64,000 bases of DNA from Ornithoclostridium sp944380285 (GCA_963931165.1 OZ006985.1:372001-436000), one strand, 5' to 3'; shown: positions 51,502-60,836, counted from the stretch's first letter. Translations and numbers: made by a program. Notes: generated by a model from the letters alone, not told the origin.

Positions 51502-51556
51502 AATTTGTCAGATAGAACCAAGTAGCTTTGGGCGAGAGATTTTGCAAAGATTTTGC
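51502..51556 (-). repeat. 55-bp block identical to 778-832 (inverted)
   Basis: Exact shared block; see copy A. Confidence 0.85.
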
Positions 51557-51652
51557 GGCCTCGTGGAGGCAGCATAGTTGTATATCATAACATTATCCGC
51601 ATATCAAAAGTCAAAATGAAAAGTAGCTTTTTGTATATAAGGTTACGATTAC

Positions 51653-51764
51653 ATCTCGCCCAACCGCGCTTGGGCGAGATACAATAACGAAGTCCCCGAA
51701 TGACCGCGCTCTTCGGGGACTTCACCTTACGGGACCGCGAGCGGTGAGCGAGCGCTCGTCCCGT
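51653..51764 (-). repeat. Three-hairpin cassette B1
   Basis: H1 is 51729-51764 (stem ACGGGAC/GTCCCGT). H2 is 51689-51723 with the usual 12-bp stem. H3 is 51653-51680 with a completely different stem, ATCTCGCCC/GGGCGAGAT, around the unchanged loop AAGCGCGGTT. Confidence 0.82.
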
Positions 51765-51862
51765 GAAGGGTGAGTATTGAGAGGGAAACATTGCGCCCGC
51801 GTATATGAGGCGTTAGCCGATTGAGCGGGCGAGCGCAATGTTGCCCTCTCAAAAGCGGAGCG

Positions 51863-51962
51863 CTGCCGGTATGCAAGCGACAGACGGCGTAAAAGATTGC
51901 AAAAGATCCGTCCAAAGCGGTGAAAAAGTCCGCGCCCCAAAGGGAGCGCGGAACTTAAAGGG
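51863..51962 (-). repeat. 100-bp block identical to 657-756 (inverted)
   Basis: Exact shared block at the 3' end of the lipoprotein gene; contains the CCGCGC/GCGCGG hairpin followed by CTTTTT. Confidence 0.85.
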
Positions 51963-51983
51963 TGTCCCCTAAAAGAGAGGCAC

Positions 51984-52514
51984 TCAAAGAAACATAATGT
52001 TGATTGTTATATCATTCCCCGACTCCGCGCCGACGAAGGTGATGGTCAGCGCGTCCATCATGAGGTCGCCGCCGATCAGGGCTTGGACGGTCGCGGACGC
52101 GGCGTCGACGCCGAGGAAGTCCGCAGGGTCGGCAAGAGTGCCCGTGACGGAATAGATGCCCGTCTCGGAGTCGAGGCGGTTGTCATAGTCGTCGGCAAAG
52201 TCGGCTACGGTGAAGGTGTAGCCCTCTTGCGCGTCCTCGGCAAGCGCGAAGTACGGCAGATCGGGGTCGTCTTTGAGGATGCCGTCGATCACCGGTTCGC
52301 CGTTGCCGTCGGCGTAGTAGGAATAGATCAACCTGTAATCGGCGGTGTTGAGTTCGCCGTTGCTGACGGTGACGGAAATGCTTTGGATGTCGCCGGGGGT
52401 GGACATCGCCCCGAGCAGCTGTTCGGTGGTGACCTCGACGGCGACGCATGCGGTCGCGAAGACGAGCGTGCACGCGAGCGCCGCAACTACGAATATCGCA
52501 AAAATTCTTTTCAT
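51984..52514 (-). CDS. Unknown lipoprotein downstream of the giant surface protein
   Basis: A 176-residue protein with a lipoprotein signal (MKRIFAIFVVAALACTLVFATAC, lipobox FATAC, Cys23). The mature part is acidic, with short beta-prone stretches (IQSISVTVSNGEL, ALTITFVGAE) and several Asp clusters. I do not recognise a family. GAGGAGG precedes the ATG. It lies 13 bases after the surface-protein gene and is probably co-transcribed, so the two may work together at the cell surface. Structured repeat copy B follows its stop codon. Confidence 0.75.
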   Translation of the reverse strand: MKRIFAIFVVAALACTLVFATACVAVEVTTEQLLGAMSTPGDIQSISVTVSNGELNTADYRLIYSYYADGNGEPVIDGILKDDPDLPYFALAEDAQEGYTFTVADFADDYDNRLDSETGIYSVTGTLADPADFLGVDAASATVQALIGGDLMMDALTITFVGAESGNDITINIMFL

Positions 52515-52527
52515 TGCTCTATCCTCC

Positions 52528-55500
52528 TCAAATGGATCTGCGCTTGGCGATCGCCAACGCTATTGCCGCGGCGGAGAGCCCTGCGGCGGCTGCCGCGAGC
52601 GCTCTGCCGAGCGATTTTGCCGTAACTTCGTGCGCCGCCTCGATGTCGTCGAACGCCGCGTTGCGGAGCGCGTCGTACTGCGCCTTCAAGGTCGCGAGTT
52701 TTGCGGTCGCCTCTGCGGTCTGCTCGCTCTCGTCGAGAGCGTTGTATCTCGCCTCGAGATCAAGGAACTCTTCGGCGTTCTGCCAAGTGACCTTTTCCAT
52801 CGCAAGGATGTCGGCGATGACCTCGTCGGAAGTGACGGGCTCGCTGATCGTCCACGCGATCGAGATGTCGTCGACGCTGCCGTCCGCCCACACGGTATTG
52901 TCCGCGTCGACGAGCGAGACCGTCGCCAGGTAACTGCCGACTCCGAAGCCCGTATTGCCCGTTACGGTGTAGAATTCGCTCGGCGCGATCTCGAGAGTGA
53001 TCTGTCCGCCGTTGTCCTCGAACGTCGTATCGCCGACGACGGGTTTTTCGACAACGAGTTTCGCGACGACGATCACAAAACTTTCTTCAAAAGACGCGCC
53101 GCCGTCGCCGTAAGATACGGTGACCGTGATCTCGCCGGCAACGAGCCTGCCCTCGGCGCCGGAGGAGAATCTCAGCGCGTAATCTCCGACCGCTCTGACG
53201 ACGTCGCCGTAGACAGCCTCGACGACGATGTCGCCGCGATCGAACGCGTCATAGGCGGTGTACTCCGCTTGGGCGGAAGGCGAAACGCGGATGCCCGTCA
53301 ATGCCGCCTGCACGGCGGTCAGCTTGATGACCCCGGTCGCGCCGTTGTAGTTGACGCTGTCGGTCGGGACGAACGTCCAATTGTAGCCCTGCTCGTCGGC
53401 GATCAGTCTTTGACCTTCGTCCCATTTGACCGTGCCGGGGGTGTCGTCTGCCGCGAGGTTCAGCGCGATCTTGTACAGGTCGTCGGACGTGTACAGAGTG
53501 CCCTGCACGTCGGCAGTCGGGTTGACGGTCGGGTCCGCCTTGGAAACATTATACTTCGCAACGGCTTGCTCCGCCGTATAGTTGGACTGACCCTGCGCCA
53601 AGACTGCGGTGACGGTGTAGCTGCCGGCGTTGAGGATCTCTTTTCCGCCGTCTACGGTCACGGTCAAGGCGAGCGGTCCGTCGACGCCGTTAGGCGCGAT
53701 GAACAGGCTTTTCGGATCGACGACATTGCCGTCATAGGTCTTGCCGGAGACGTCCGCCAAACCGATCTCGACGCGCATGGGAACGATGGTAAAACTTGCC
53801 GAGGGCGCGTCCTTTGCCCATTTGTAGTTGCCGCTGCTCGGCAGCTGCGCGGTCGCGGTGAAGCCGCCGTCGGTCACGTTGATGCGGTCGCCGGCGCCGT
53901 AATCAAAGGTCACTTGATCGGAACCGCACAGTTCGCCGACAGTCACAGTGAAAGCCGCGTCCTTTTCGTTCCCGTCATATTCGAGACTGTCTGCCGCCGA
54001 AACGGTGCCGTCCAAAGTCATCGGGGCGATCGTCCACGGGATCGAGACGTCAGCGTCGCTGCCGCCCTCCCATGTGACGTACTTCGTGTCTTTGGTGAGC
54101 GTGACCGTCGCCCGGTAGTCGCCCGCGTCTCTTTGCGAATTGCCATCGACTTTGACAAACTCGGCATATTGCTCGATCCATTTTTGATCGATACCGTTTT
54201 GCTCTTTGCCGTTGAAGATCAAACCTTCTGTCGCAGTCGGAAGCGGAATTTCTCGTTTGTTGACCGTAACGGTGATCGTGGTCGACACGCCGTTGAGCGT
54301 GACAGTGATTTGCCCGTCGGTCAATTCTTTGTCGTTCTCCAAGGTGAAGCCGGACGTGACCTCAACCTTGGTGCCGCTCGCATAATGAGCAATGACCACC
54401 AATCCGGTCGGATCAAAGTCGTCATAGGCGGTATATTCTGTTTTGTATGTCCCGTCGACCGTGATGCTTTGGAGCGTGTCCTCGCTTGCCGTGATCCACA
54501 AAGAGCCGGTCTCGTTGTTGTAGTTGTTGCTGTCTGTCGGCACAAACTTCCAACCGTACTCGACCTTGCCTTGCTGCAGCAACTCACCTGCTTTGACCCA
54601 AGTCAGCGCGCCTTCGACGCCGGTGTTATCCGTCCTGACAAGCCAATCGTTGTCAAGCGTAGCGGCGACAGTCAAATTGCCCGGCATGTCGTCGCTGAGT
54701 TTAACGGTGACTGCAGGGGTCGCCTTGACTATGGTCAAGCTCGCGGTCGGCTCAACGCCGTCCTTCCATTGATAGTTGCCGCTGCTCGGCAGCGCGACGC
54801 TTGCGACGATCGCCTGCCCGGTGACGTTGATGCGGTCTTCTACGCTATAAGTGATCGTCACTTTGTCGTCGCCGATCAAAGCTGCCGGCGAAGTCAACTT
54901 GAACTCGGCGACTTTTTCGGTGCCGTCATAGATTTCACTTGTCGTAAAGGCAACGCTGCCCGACACCTTGATCGTCTCGATCGTAAAGGTGATCGTAACC
55001 GAGTCGGCGGTGTAGTTTGTCTCCGTGCTTGCAAGGCTTGCGGTGACGGAATAGGTGTCGGCATTGAGGATCTCTTTTCCGCCGTCTACGGTCACGGTCA
55101 ACTCGAGCGCACCGCCGTCGACACCGTTCGGCGCGATGAACAGTCTTTTCGGATCGACGACATTGCCGTCATAGGTCTTGTCGGAGATGTCCGCCAAACC
55201 GATCACGACGCGCATGGGAACGATGGTAAAACTTGCCGAGGGCGCGTCCGCCGCCCATTTGTAGTTGTTGCCGCTCGGCAGCTTCGCGGTCGCGGTGATT
55301 GCTTCCCCCGTGACATTGGTGCGGTCTTCTACGCTATAAGTGATCGTCACTTTGTCGTCGCCGATCAAAGCTGCCGGCGAAGTCAACTTGAACTTGGCGA
55401 CTTTTTCGGTGCCATCATAGGTCAAGTCGATCGGCGCCGAGACGGTGCCTGCAATCGTCATCGGGGCGATCGTCCACGGGATCGTGACGTCGTCGGTGCC

Positions 55501-57906
55501 GCCGGTGCTCCACTCGGTGTTGTCTGGGTCGGTCAGCTTCGCCGTCGCGGTGTAGTTGGCGGCGTTGATGCCGGTGTTGACCGAGAGCGAATAGTAACCA
55601 TCCGCAGAAGCCTCAACGCCGATCTGTTCCTTGCCGTTGTAGACAAGATCTTGGTTCGCGATCGGGACATCGACAGCCAATTTGCTGACGATGATTGAGA
55701 TCTTCGTACTCACGCCGGTGTCCTCTTTGAGCGAGACGGTGACGGTGTTGTTGGCGACGATCAGTCTGTCTGTGTTGCCGTTTTCAACACTCAAGGTATA
55801 ATCGCTGCTTTCGAGGACGACGCCTCTTTCGTGCTCCGAATCGCCGGCATAGTATGCGGTAACGACCATACCGGTCGGATCGAATGCGTCATAGGCGGTA
55901 TATTGAGTCTTAAAGTCTCCGCTCACGACGATCTCGCTGATCGTCGCCTGCAACACTTGCAGTGTCACCGTACCGGTGTCGGGCTGATAGTTGTCGCTTT
56001 CCGGCGTCCACGTCCAGCCGTATTCGTTCTTACCGTAGACGAGGCTCGAATCGTTCCATGCGATCGTTCCGGGGACGTTGGGCGTAACGCTCTGCACTTT
56101 CAGCTCGGGCATCTGGTCTCCTTCATAGAAAGTGCCCGGGATGTTGGCGACGACCACTTCGACGGGCGCCGGGGTGATCTCGTAGACGAAGTCTTTGCCC
56201 AAAGCAAAGGTTTGCCCCACGCCGTTCACGATGATCTCGCCGGGCGAATATATCGTGCCGTCTCTGACGAGATAAGTGCCGCCGTTGTATGTCGCGGCAG
56301 CATAGCCGCTCAGCGCATCCTCGTTGTAACTGAAAGTCTTGGTGCCGGCGTCGGCGGTCGTGCTCGTGCTGTCAGCCGTCCACGCGTTGACCGTGGTGCC
56401 GCCGACGTTGAGCGTCGGGGTCTTCACCGCAGTCCCGTCATAGACTTTGGAACCGCGATAGGCGGCGTCTGCCGAAGAGACCGTATCGTAGTTTTGGACA
56501 TTGTAGTCGCCGGCTGTTGCTTTTGAACCGATGCTGAGGCTGTTCTTGCCGGTAGCATTGACGCGATCGACCGTGATCCATGCCGGTCCGTCTCCGCTCG
56601 ACACTATGTCCGCGATCTCGGCGTCTGAAAGCGTAGTCGTAGTATTTTCTTGAACTATCGTGCGCATTACAGAACCTGCGCTGGCGGGATCCTGCCTTGC
56701 AACCGCAAAAGCTATCTTCTCGTCGTCTGTAAAACGAGCGTCGGTAAAAGTAGCCGCATCATACCTTATGAAATTTCCGCGCGTCTCATTGTTGCCGTCC
56801 AGCCAGTTGGATCCGTTGGCGGCGTTGATGTAAATGTCGCTCCACACATCCGATAAGCCTCCATCGACTTGACCGACTATGTATGCGTTGTGTGGGTTAT
56901 CTCCGTTTTGCGTGCCAAAACTCGAACCCAACGAAACCTGCGCGTCGAAAATTAGCCCGTCAAGTGTGAATGACCCTTCGTTGTGATATCCGAGCACACC
57001 TCCTGTCAATGTGGTGTTGCTCTCCCAAAATCCCGCCCCGCTTTCCGCCACGGCGAAGATCTTTGCATCGTCGTCCGCCTTGTAAGCTATGTTGCTCACC
57101 GTCAGGTCTCCTTTGTCTATCGAACCGACGAAGCCGCCGACATAGACGCCGAAGTTGTTGATCATTGTGCCGGAAAAACCGCGGTTTCCTGCGGCGGCAT
57201 TGTATACCGTCGTATTGCTGATAGAAACGTCGCTGCCTTCGACTTTGCCGAAAACGCCGCCCAGCCAAGTGGTTCCGTTAGAGCTGACATAAGCGTCGCC
57301 GTTGTTGCTTGAATCCTTATCGAGCCTGATATATACGTTGTCGACCGTGACGGCACCGCAGGCATTGCCGGCAATGACGCCGAAATTGGCACTGCCTTCA
57401 TTAGCCGTATTATCCACTCTTACGTTTTGAACCACGATCGTAAGGTCGTGGACATACGCTCCGCCGCCTATGACGCTGAACAGACCGCCCGTATCGTAGT
57501 ACTCTCCGCTTGCCGTGGCGGCATTGATCGTGATGGTGTAGCCATTTCCGTCCAACTCGCTTTTCCACGGGGAGCCGTCCGCTCCTGTCCATGCGGTCAA
57601 GTCGATCGAATCGATCTCGATGTTGTTCATCAAAATATATTTGTTGTTGCTTTTTCTGCCGTTAGAACGCATGTTGTCCACATCGCTGTCGCTGCGTACT
57701 GGGGTGTATCCGCCCGGCACTGTAGTTTCATGCTCGGCGTATCCGTCCTCCGCAGGCGCGGCAGCGCCCAATGCGGCGCCGCTGTCCTCGCTCGGGACAT
57801 AAGGCGCGTCCGGCGACGCGAACCACACCGCCGCCGCTATCGACGCGATCAATGCGATCGTCACCAACACGACCGCCGCCCTTGAAAGCCTCGTATGTCT
57901 TTCCAT
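52528..57906 (-). CDS. Giant cell-surface protein with GLUG-like and MBG/Ig-like repeats
   Basis: A 1792-residue exported protein. Residues about 8-30 form a signal or anchor helix. Residues about 85-390 look like a right-handed beta-helix with GLUG-type repeats (GGLFSVIGGG, GGVFGKVEG, GGFVGSIDKG, GGVLGYHNEG). Then come many MBG-like modules (KTYDGNVVDP, YNGKEQIGV) alternating with Ig-like group-4-type modules (YTAYDDFDPTGLVV), about ten in all. A helical segment (about 1690-1760) and a C-terminal transmembrane helix with a basic end (about 1765-1792, AKRRSI) close the protein. No LPXTG motif is present. AAGGAG lies 9 bases before ATG 57906. The large internal duplications point to adhesion or surface coating; the ligand is unknown. 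Confidence 0.87.
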   Translation of the reverse strand: MERHTRLSRAAVVLVTIALIASIAAAVWFASPDAPYVPSEDSGAALGAAAPAEDGYAEHETTVPGGYTPVRSDSDVDNMRSNGRKSNNKYILMNNIEIDSIDLTAWTGADGSPWKSELDGNGYTITINAATASGEYYDTGGLFSVIGGGAYVHDLTIVVQNVRVDNTANEGSANFGVIAGNACGAVTVDNVYIRLDKDSSNNGDAYVSSNGTTWLGGVFGKVEGSDVSISNTTVYNAAAGNRGFSGTMINNFGVYVGGFVGSIDKGDLTVSNIAYKADDDAKIFAVAESGAGFWESNTTLTGGVLGYHNEGSFTLDGLIFDAQVSLGSSFGTQNGDNPHNAYIVGQVDGGLSDVWSDIYINAANGSNWLDGNNETRGNFIRYDAATFTDARFTDDEKIAFAVARQDPASAGSVMRTIVQENTTTTLSDAEIADIVSSGDGPAWITVDRVNATGKNSLSIGSKATAGDYNVQNYDTVSSADAAYRGSKVYDGTAVKTPTLNVGGTTVNAWTADSTSTTADAGTKTFSYNEDALSGYAAATYNGGTYLVRDGTIYSPGEIIVNGVGQTFALGKDFVYEITPAPVEVVVANIPGTFYEGDQMPELKVQSVTPNVPGTIAWNDSSLVYGKNEYGWTWTPESDNYQPDTGTVTLQVLQATISEIVVSGDFKTQYTAYDAFDPTGMVVTAYYAGDSEHERGVVLESSDYTLSVENGNTDRLIVANNTVTVSLKEDTGVSTKISIIVSKLAVDVPIANQDLVYNGKEQIGVEASADGYYSLSVNTGINAANYTATAKLTDPDNTEWSTGGTDDVTIPWTIAPMTIAGTVSAPIDLTYDGTEKVAKFKLTSPAALIGDDKVTITYSVEDRTNVTGEAITATAKLPSGNNYKWAADAPSASFTIVPMRVVIGLADISDKTYDGNVVDPKRLFIAPNGVDGGALELTVTVDGGKEILNADTYSVTASLASTETNYTADSVTITFTIETIKVSGSVAFTTSEIYDGTEKVAEFKLTSPAALIGDDKVTITYSVEDRINVTGQAIVASVALPSSGNYQWKDGVEPTASLTIVKATPAVTVKLSDDMPGNLTVAATLDNDWLVRTDNTGVEGALTWVKAGELLQQGKVEYGWKFVPTDSNNYNNETGSLWITASEDTLQSITVDGTYKTEYTAYDDFDPTGLVVIAHYASGTKVEVTSGFTLENDKELTDGQITVTLNGVSTTITVTVNKREIPLPTATEGLIFNGKEQNGIDQKWIEQYAEFVKVDGNSQRDAGDYRATVTLTKDTKYVTWEGGSDADVSIPWTIAPMTLDGTVSAADSLEYDGNEKDAAFTVTVGELCGSDQVTFDYGAGDRINVTDGGFTATAQLPSSGNYKWAKDAPSASFTIVPMRVEIGLADVSGKTYDGNVVDPKSLFIAPNGVDGPLALTVTVDGGKEILNAGSYTVTAVLAQGQSNYTAEQAVAKYNVSKADPTVNPTADVQGTLYTSDDLYKIALNLAADDTPGTVKWDEGQRLIADEQGYNWTFVPTDSVNYNGATGVIKLTAVQAALTGIRVSPSAQAEYTAYDAFDRGDIVVEAVYGDVVRAVGDYALRFSSGAEGRLVAGEITVTVSYGDGGASFEESFVIVVAKLVVEKPVVGDTTFEDNGGQITLEIAPSEFYTVTGNTGFGVGSYLATVSLVDADNTVWADGSVDDISIAWTISEPVTSDEVIADILAMEKVTWQNAEEFLDLEARYNALDESEQTAEATAKLATLKAQYDALRNAAFDDIEAAHEVTAKSLGRALAAAAAGLSAAAIALAIAKRRSI
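53630..55250 (-). repeat. Internal duplications in the surface-protein gene
   Basis: About 183 bases at 53630-53812 recur with few changes at 55064-55250 (both encode an MBG module ending in FTIVPMRV). A further stretch of about 85 bases at 54823-54910 is repeated at 55322-55407. Recombination between units could change the number of modules. Confidence 0.8.
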
Positions 57907-57983
57907 ACCCTATTGCTCCTTGCCGGGGCAGACCCGACCGAAAATTGTTCTCTTTGCGCGCATATATACTATACGCAAGTTAT

Positions 57984-58012
57984 ATTTTAGCACACGCGCG
58001 CCCGATTTGCAA
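57984..58012 (-). promoter_or_regulatory. Promoter of the surface-protein operon
   Basis: TTGCAA (58007-58012) and TAAAAT (57984-57989) on the minus strand, 17-base spacing. Confidence 0.6.
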
Positions 58013-58093
58013 CAGTTATTTTCCTTTTAGCTGCGGCAATTTCGGACAATCCGCCCGCTTTTGTGCAAAATTTCCCTCAACCCGCTCCGTCGG

Positions 58094-58122
58094 TTGAATT
58101 GCCGCCGCCGAAGTGATATACT
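58094..58122 (+). promoter_or_regulatory. Promoter of the second YbaK-like gene
   Basis: TTGAAT (58094-58099) and TATACT (58117-58122), 17-base spacing; GGAGG follows at 58129-58133. Confidence 0.7.
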
Positions 58123-58139
58123 TGTCCCGGAGGTACTCT

Positions 58140-58616
58140 ATGTCCATAGAACGCGTAAAAAAATATCTCGCCCGCTTCAATGCGGACGGCAGGATCAAAG
58201 AGTTCCCCGTGTCCAGCGCGACCGTCGAGCTCGCCGCCAAGGCTCTCGGCTGCGAGCCGTGCCGCATCGCAAAAACCCTGTCCTTCGACGTCAAGGGGAC
58301 GCCGACGCTCATCGTCTGCGCAGGCGACGTCAAGGTCGACAACCGCAAGTTCAAGGACTTCTTCCACACCAAGGCGGCGATGCTGCCGCGCGAGGCGACC
58401 GCCGAACTCACCGGCCACGCGGTCGGCGGCGTCTGCCCGTTTGCGGTCAACGACGGCGTCAAGATCTTCCTCGACGAGTCGCTCAAACGCTTTGCGACGG
58501 TCTTCCCCGCGTGCGGAAGCTCCAACAGCGCGATCGAGGTCACGCTGCCCGAACTTGAAAAATTCTCGTGTTGCAACGATTGGATCGACGTCACCAAACC
58601 CTACGACGCCGTTTGA
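58140..58616 (+). CDS. YbaK/ProX-like aminoacyl-tRNA deacylase
   Basis: A 158-residue editing-domain protein. Family marks are the early VKKYLARFNADGRIKEFPVSSATVELAAKALG, the Lys in RIAKTLSFDV, and the glycine-rich substrate loop near GHAVGGVCPFAV (about 96-107). The segment CGSSNSAIEV near the end differs from the YbaK copy at 16648-17124, so it may clear a different mischarged tRNA. ATG 58140 is chosen because GGAGG lies 6 bases upstream. It is a single gene ending at a bidirectional terminator. Confidence 0.86.
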   Translation: MSIERVKKYLARFNADGRIKEFPVSSATVELAAKALGCEPCRIAKTLSFDVKGTPTLIVCAGDVKVDNRKFKDFFHTKAAMLPREATAELTGHAVGGVCPFAVNDGVKIFLDESLKRFATVFPACGSSNSAIEVTLPELEKFSCCNDWIDVTKPYDAV

Positions 58617-58630
58617 CAAAGACCGCTTGA

Positions 58631-58672
58631 AAAAACCGCGCCCCGAAGGTTCAGCCTCGGGGCGCGCCGTTT
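58631..58672. terminator. Bidirectional terminator between ybaK-like and trxB
   Basis: The stem CGCGCCCCGA/TCGGGGCGCG (58637-58646 with 58657-58666) has an A-run before and TTTTT after, so it serves both converging genes. Confidence 0.88.
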
Positions 58673-58715
58673 TTGAAAACTCCGCCCGGCGCCTTCGCGG
58701 GCGCCGCTCCGTTCA

Positions 58716-59627
58716 TCATTTCCCGGCAACGTACTCCGCCGCCGCAAGCGCCGCGACCGCTCCGTCCGCCGCCGCGGTGACCAATTGCCTCACCTTCTTG
58801 GTGCGGCAGTCTCCGGCGACAAAAATGCCGTCCGCCGCAACGCAATCTTCGCCTGCGACCACATAGCCGCCCTCGTCCAATTTGACGAGACCGCCGAACA
58901 ACGACGTCGTCGGCGTCTGCCCCACCGCGACGAATACGCCGTCCACGTCGAGCCACGTCACCGAGCCGTCTTCCACGTTGCGCACCACCGCATAGCTCAA
59001 TGAGTCCTCGCCGCCGACCTCGTCGACGACGCTGTTCAACACAAACTCCACGTTGGGCTTTTCGCTCAGCTTGGCGATGTCCGCCGCCTGTGCGCGGAAC
59101 TCGCCCCTGCGATGGATGAGATAGACCTTTTCGCACATTCTCGACAGCTCGAGCGCGTCCGCCGCCGCAGTGTTGCCGCCGCCCACGACCGCAACTATCT
59201 TGCCGCGATAGAACGCCCCGTCGCAAGTCGCGCAATAGGACACGCCCCTGCCGGTGAACTCCTTTTCACCCGTCGCGCCGAGAGCGCGATTTTTGGCACC
59301 CGTGGCGATTATCAATGCTTTTGCAAAATACTCTTCCTTGCCTGCGGCGACCGCGAACCCGCCCTCTTTGCGCTCCGCCTTGCTCACGCTCTTGCGGATG
59401 AGTTTGACCCCGAGCGACTCGACTTGTTTGAGCAATGCCATCGAGTAGTCAAAGCCGCCGATCCTGCCCAAAGCCGGATAGTTCTCGATCTCGCCGGTGT
59501 TGACGATCTGTCCTCCCGGCATGTATTCCTCAAAGAGCGCAAGCTCAAGTCCGCTCCGCTTGGCGTAGATCGCCGCGGTCATTCCGGCGGTGCCGGCGCC
59601 CACTATCGCAATGTCAACTTCTTTCAT
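58716..59627 (-). CDS. trxB: Thioredoxin reductase
   Basis: A 303-residue flavoprotein that reduces thioredoxin with NADPH. It has the FAD motif IVGAGTAGMTAA (8-19), the redox-active CATC (132-135), the NAD(P) motif VVGGGNTAAADA (about 147-158), and the closing FAD segment GIFVAGDCR. After the second glycine motif the sequence reads HRRGEFRA, with basic residues, consistent with NADPH. The gene lies 7 bases after the HD-domain gene and is probably co-transcribed with it. Length is normal. Confidence 0.94.
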   Translation of the reverse strand: MKEVDIAIVGAGTAGMTAAIYAKRSGLELALFEEYMPGGQIVNTGEIENYPALGRIGGFDYSMALLKQVESLGVKLIRKSVSKAERKEGGFAVAAGKEEYFAKALIIATGAKNRALGATGEKEFTGRGVSYCATCDGAFYRGKIVAVVGGGNTAAADALELSRMCEKVYLIHRRGEFRAQAADIAKLSEKPNVEFVLNSVVDEVGGEDSLSYAVVRNVEDGSVTWLDVDGVFVAVGQTPTTSLFGGLVKLDEGGYVVAGEDCVAADGIFVAGDCRTKKVRQLVTAAADGAVAALAAAEYVAGK

Positions 59628-59634
59628 GCCCGCC

Positions 59635-60237
59635 TCACTCGCAACGCTCGTCCAGATAGGACGCCTGTATGTCGGCGATGTGCGTCAACACGGCGAGCGG
59701 ATACTTTTCGAACGCGGAGCTTATGCTGTAATCGCCGCCCTTGACGCGCACGTCGTAACCGCCCATGTGCCAATTGATCGCAAGCGCCTCTTCGCGCGTC
59801 AGGCGCATGTAGCCGTTGATGATGTAGACCGACTTCTCGCCGTGGCCGTAGGGCAGCTCCTCGTCGATCGTGTAGTACGGCACGCGCACCCACTCGCCGT
59901 CCTCCTTCTTGTTGCGGAAGTCGACCTTGTAGAAATTCGCCTTGCAGACGTCGTGCAAAAGTCCGCAAATGATGACGCTCTCGTCGGTGATGTGCGTGAC
60001 GGTCTCCTTGTCCGGGCAAAGTTTTTTCTCGGTGTCCACGAGCAGTTTGAGCCGACGCGCCACGTTGAGACTGTGCGCGCACAAGCCGCCCTCGAACGCG
60101 TTGTGATACTTGGACGACGCCGGCGCCTCGAAAAAGTCGCTCTTGTCGCAAAGCCATTCGAGCAATTTGTCAGCGCCCTCGCGCTTGATGTTGGTGGTGT
60201 AGAGTTTGATGAACTCCTTCTTGGCATCTTCCGCCAT
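59635..60237 (-). CDS. HD-domain hydrolase
   Basis: A 200-residue HD-superfamily protein, metal-dependent phosphohydrolases. His in HSLNVARR (about 55), the HD pair in GLLHDVCKA (about 92-100), and further His/Asp residues (INWHMGGYD) support the fold. The substrate is unknown. ATG 60237 is chosen because GGAGG lies 7 bases upstream. It is the first gene of an operon with trxB. The family includes several annotated hydrolases of unclear role. Confidence 0.8.
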   Translation of the reverse strand: MAEDAKKEFIKLYTTNIKREGADKLLEWLCDKSDFFEAPASSKYHNAFEGGLCAHSLNVARRLKLLVDTEKKLCPDKETVTHITDESVIICGLLHDVCKANFYKVDFRNKKEDGEWVRVPYYTIDEELPYGHGEKSVYIINGYMRLTREEALAINWHMGGYDVRVKGGDYSISSAFEKYPLAVLTHIADIQASYLDERCE

Positions 60238-60267
60238 GTCGGTGCCTCCGTCGCGATTGATAACTAT

Positions 60268-60297
60268 ATTATAATCTCGCGATCGGCGCGCTGTCAA
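60268..60297 (-). promoter_or_regulatory. Promoter of the HD-trxB operon
   Basis: TTGACA (60292-60297) and TATAAT (60268-60273) on the minus strand, 18-base spacing. Confidence 0.75.
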
Positions 60298-60309
60298 GCC
60301 GCGCGGAGG

Positions 60310-60753
60310 TCACTCCCCGCCCGCGCGTACAAGATAGGACTTCTCTTCGACATCGCGGCTGATCCCCTCGAGCGCCGTGCATCTGCCCAGCGCGTCAGGA
60401 CCGGCGCCGGCATAGAGGTTGCGGTAGCGCTCGCACGCCTCGGCGGACTTTACCGCGCCGTCTCGCACCTGCTCCAAAATGCGTTTGTCCGTCACGCCCT
60501 TGCGGCATCTCCACCCCACGACTTTGATGACCATCGCGGATGCGATCCTTCCGATGTGCTCGGGCTTGACGCCGTCCTTGCGCAGCTCCTCGGTCGTCTC
60601 GGTCGCATAGTCGCGATAGCGCGTCGCACTCTCCTCGACAAAAGCGTAGACCTCTTTTGAGCGGCAATGCGGCAGCATCTGCCCCAGCGCGATCACGCCC
60701 GTCTGCGCGCCCTTTATGCAATGGTCCAGCAATCTCTCTCTTTGACTTTTCAT
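60310..60753 (-). CDS. Small helical protein of unknown function
   Basis: A 147-residue protein I do not recognise. It is mostly helical and charged (KEVYAFVEESATRYRDYATETTEELRKDG), with several Cys (positions about 12, 30, 83, 107, 124) but no clear metal motif, and no signal peptide or membrane segment. ATG 60753 is supported by AGAGGAGG just upstream. It follows the alpha-galactosidase gene on the same strand, but a strong terminator lies between, so it is probably transcribed separately. A TTGACA at about 60815-60820 lacks a convincing -10 box at normal spacing. Confidence 0.7.
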   Translation of the reverse strand: MKSQRERLLDHCIKGAQTGVIALGQMLPHCRSKEVYAFVEESATRYRDYATETTEELRKDGVKPEHIGRIASAMVIKVVGWRCRKGVTDKRILEQVRDGAVKSAEACERYRNLYAGAGPDALGRCTALEGISRDVEEKSYLVRAGGE

Positions 60754-60836
60754 GCTTCCTCCTCTCCGCTTTATTATTGCTCCGCGCGCGAAAAGTATGC
60801 AAAACGCCGCCTCGGCGAATTTGTCAACGCCGAAAT

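Larger units (their letters stand above)
50980..51962 (-). repeat. Structured non-coding repeat element, copy B (partly doubled)
   Basis: Read on the minus strand from 51962, this holds the 100-bp block, cassette B1 (51764-51653), a unique AT-rich segment (about 51652-51560), the 55-bp block, cassette B2 (51435-51324), a second version of the first hairpin (about 51317-51290), and a stretch matching copy A 1130-1175 (51017-50980). No gene is credible in 50890-51983. It begins just after the stop codon of the lipoprotein gene, as copy A begins just after the partial gene. Confidence 0.78.

Noticed and set aside
52345..55698. Open frame of over 1100 codons on the plus strand
   Set aside because: It is the complement of the surface-protein gene. 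Its length comes from the GC-rich repeats, it has no ribosome site or promoter, and the minus-strand frame has signal, domains and a C-terminal anchor.
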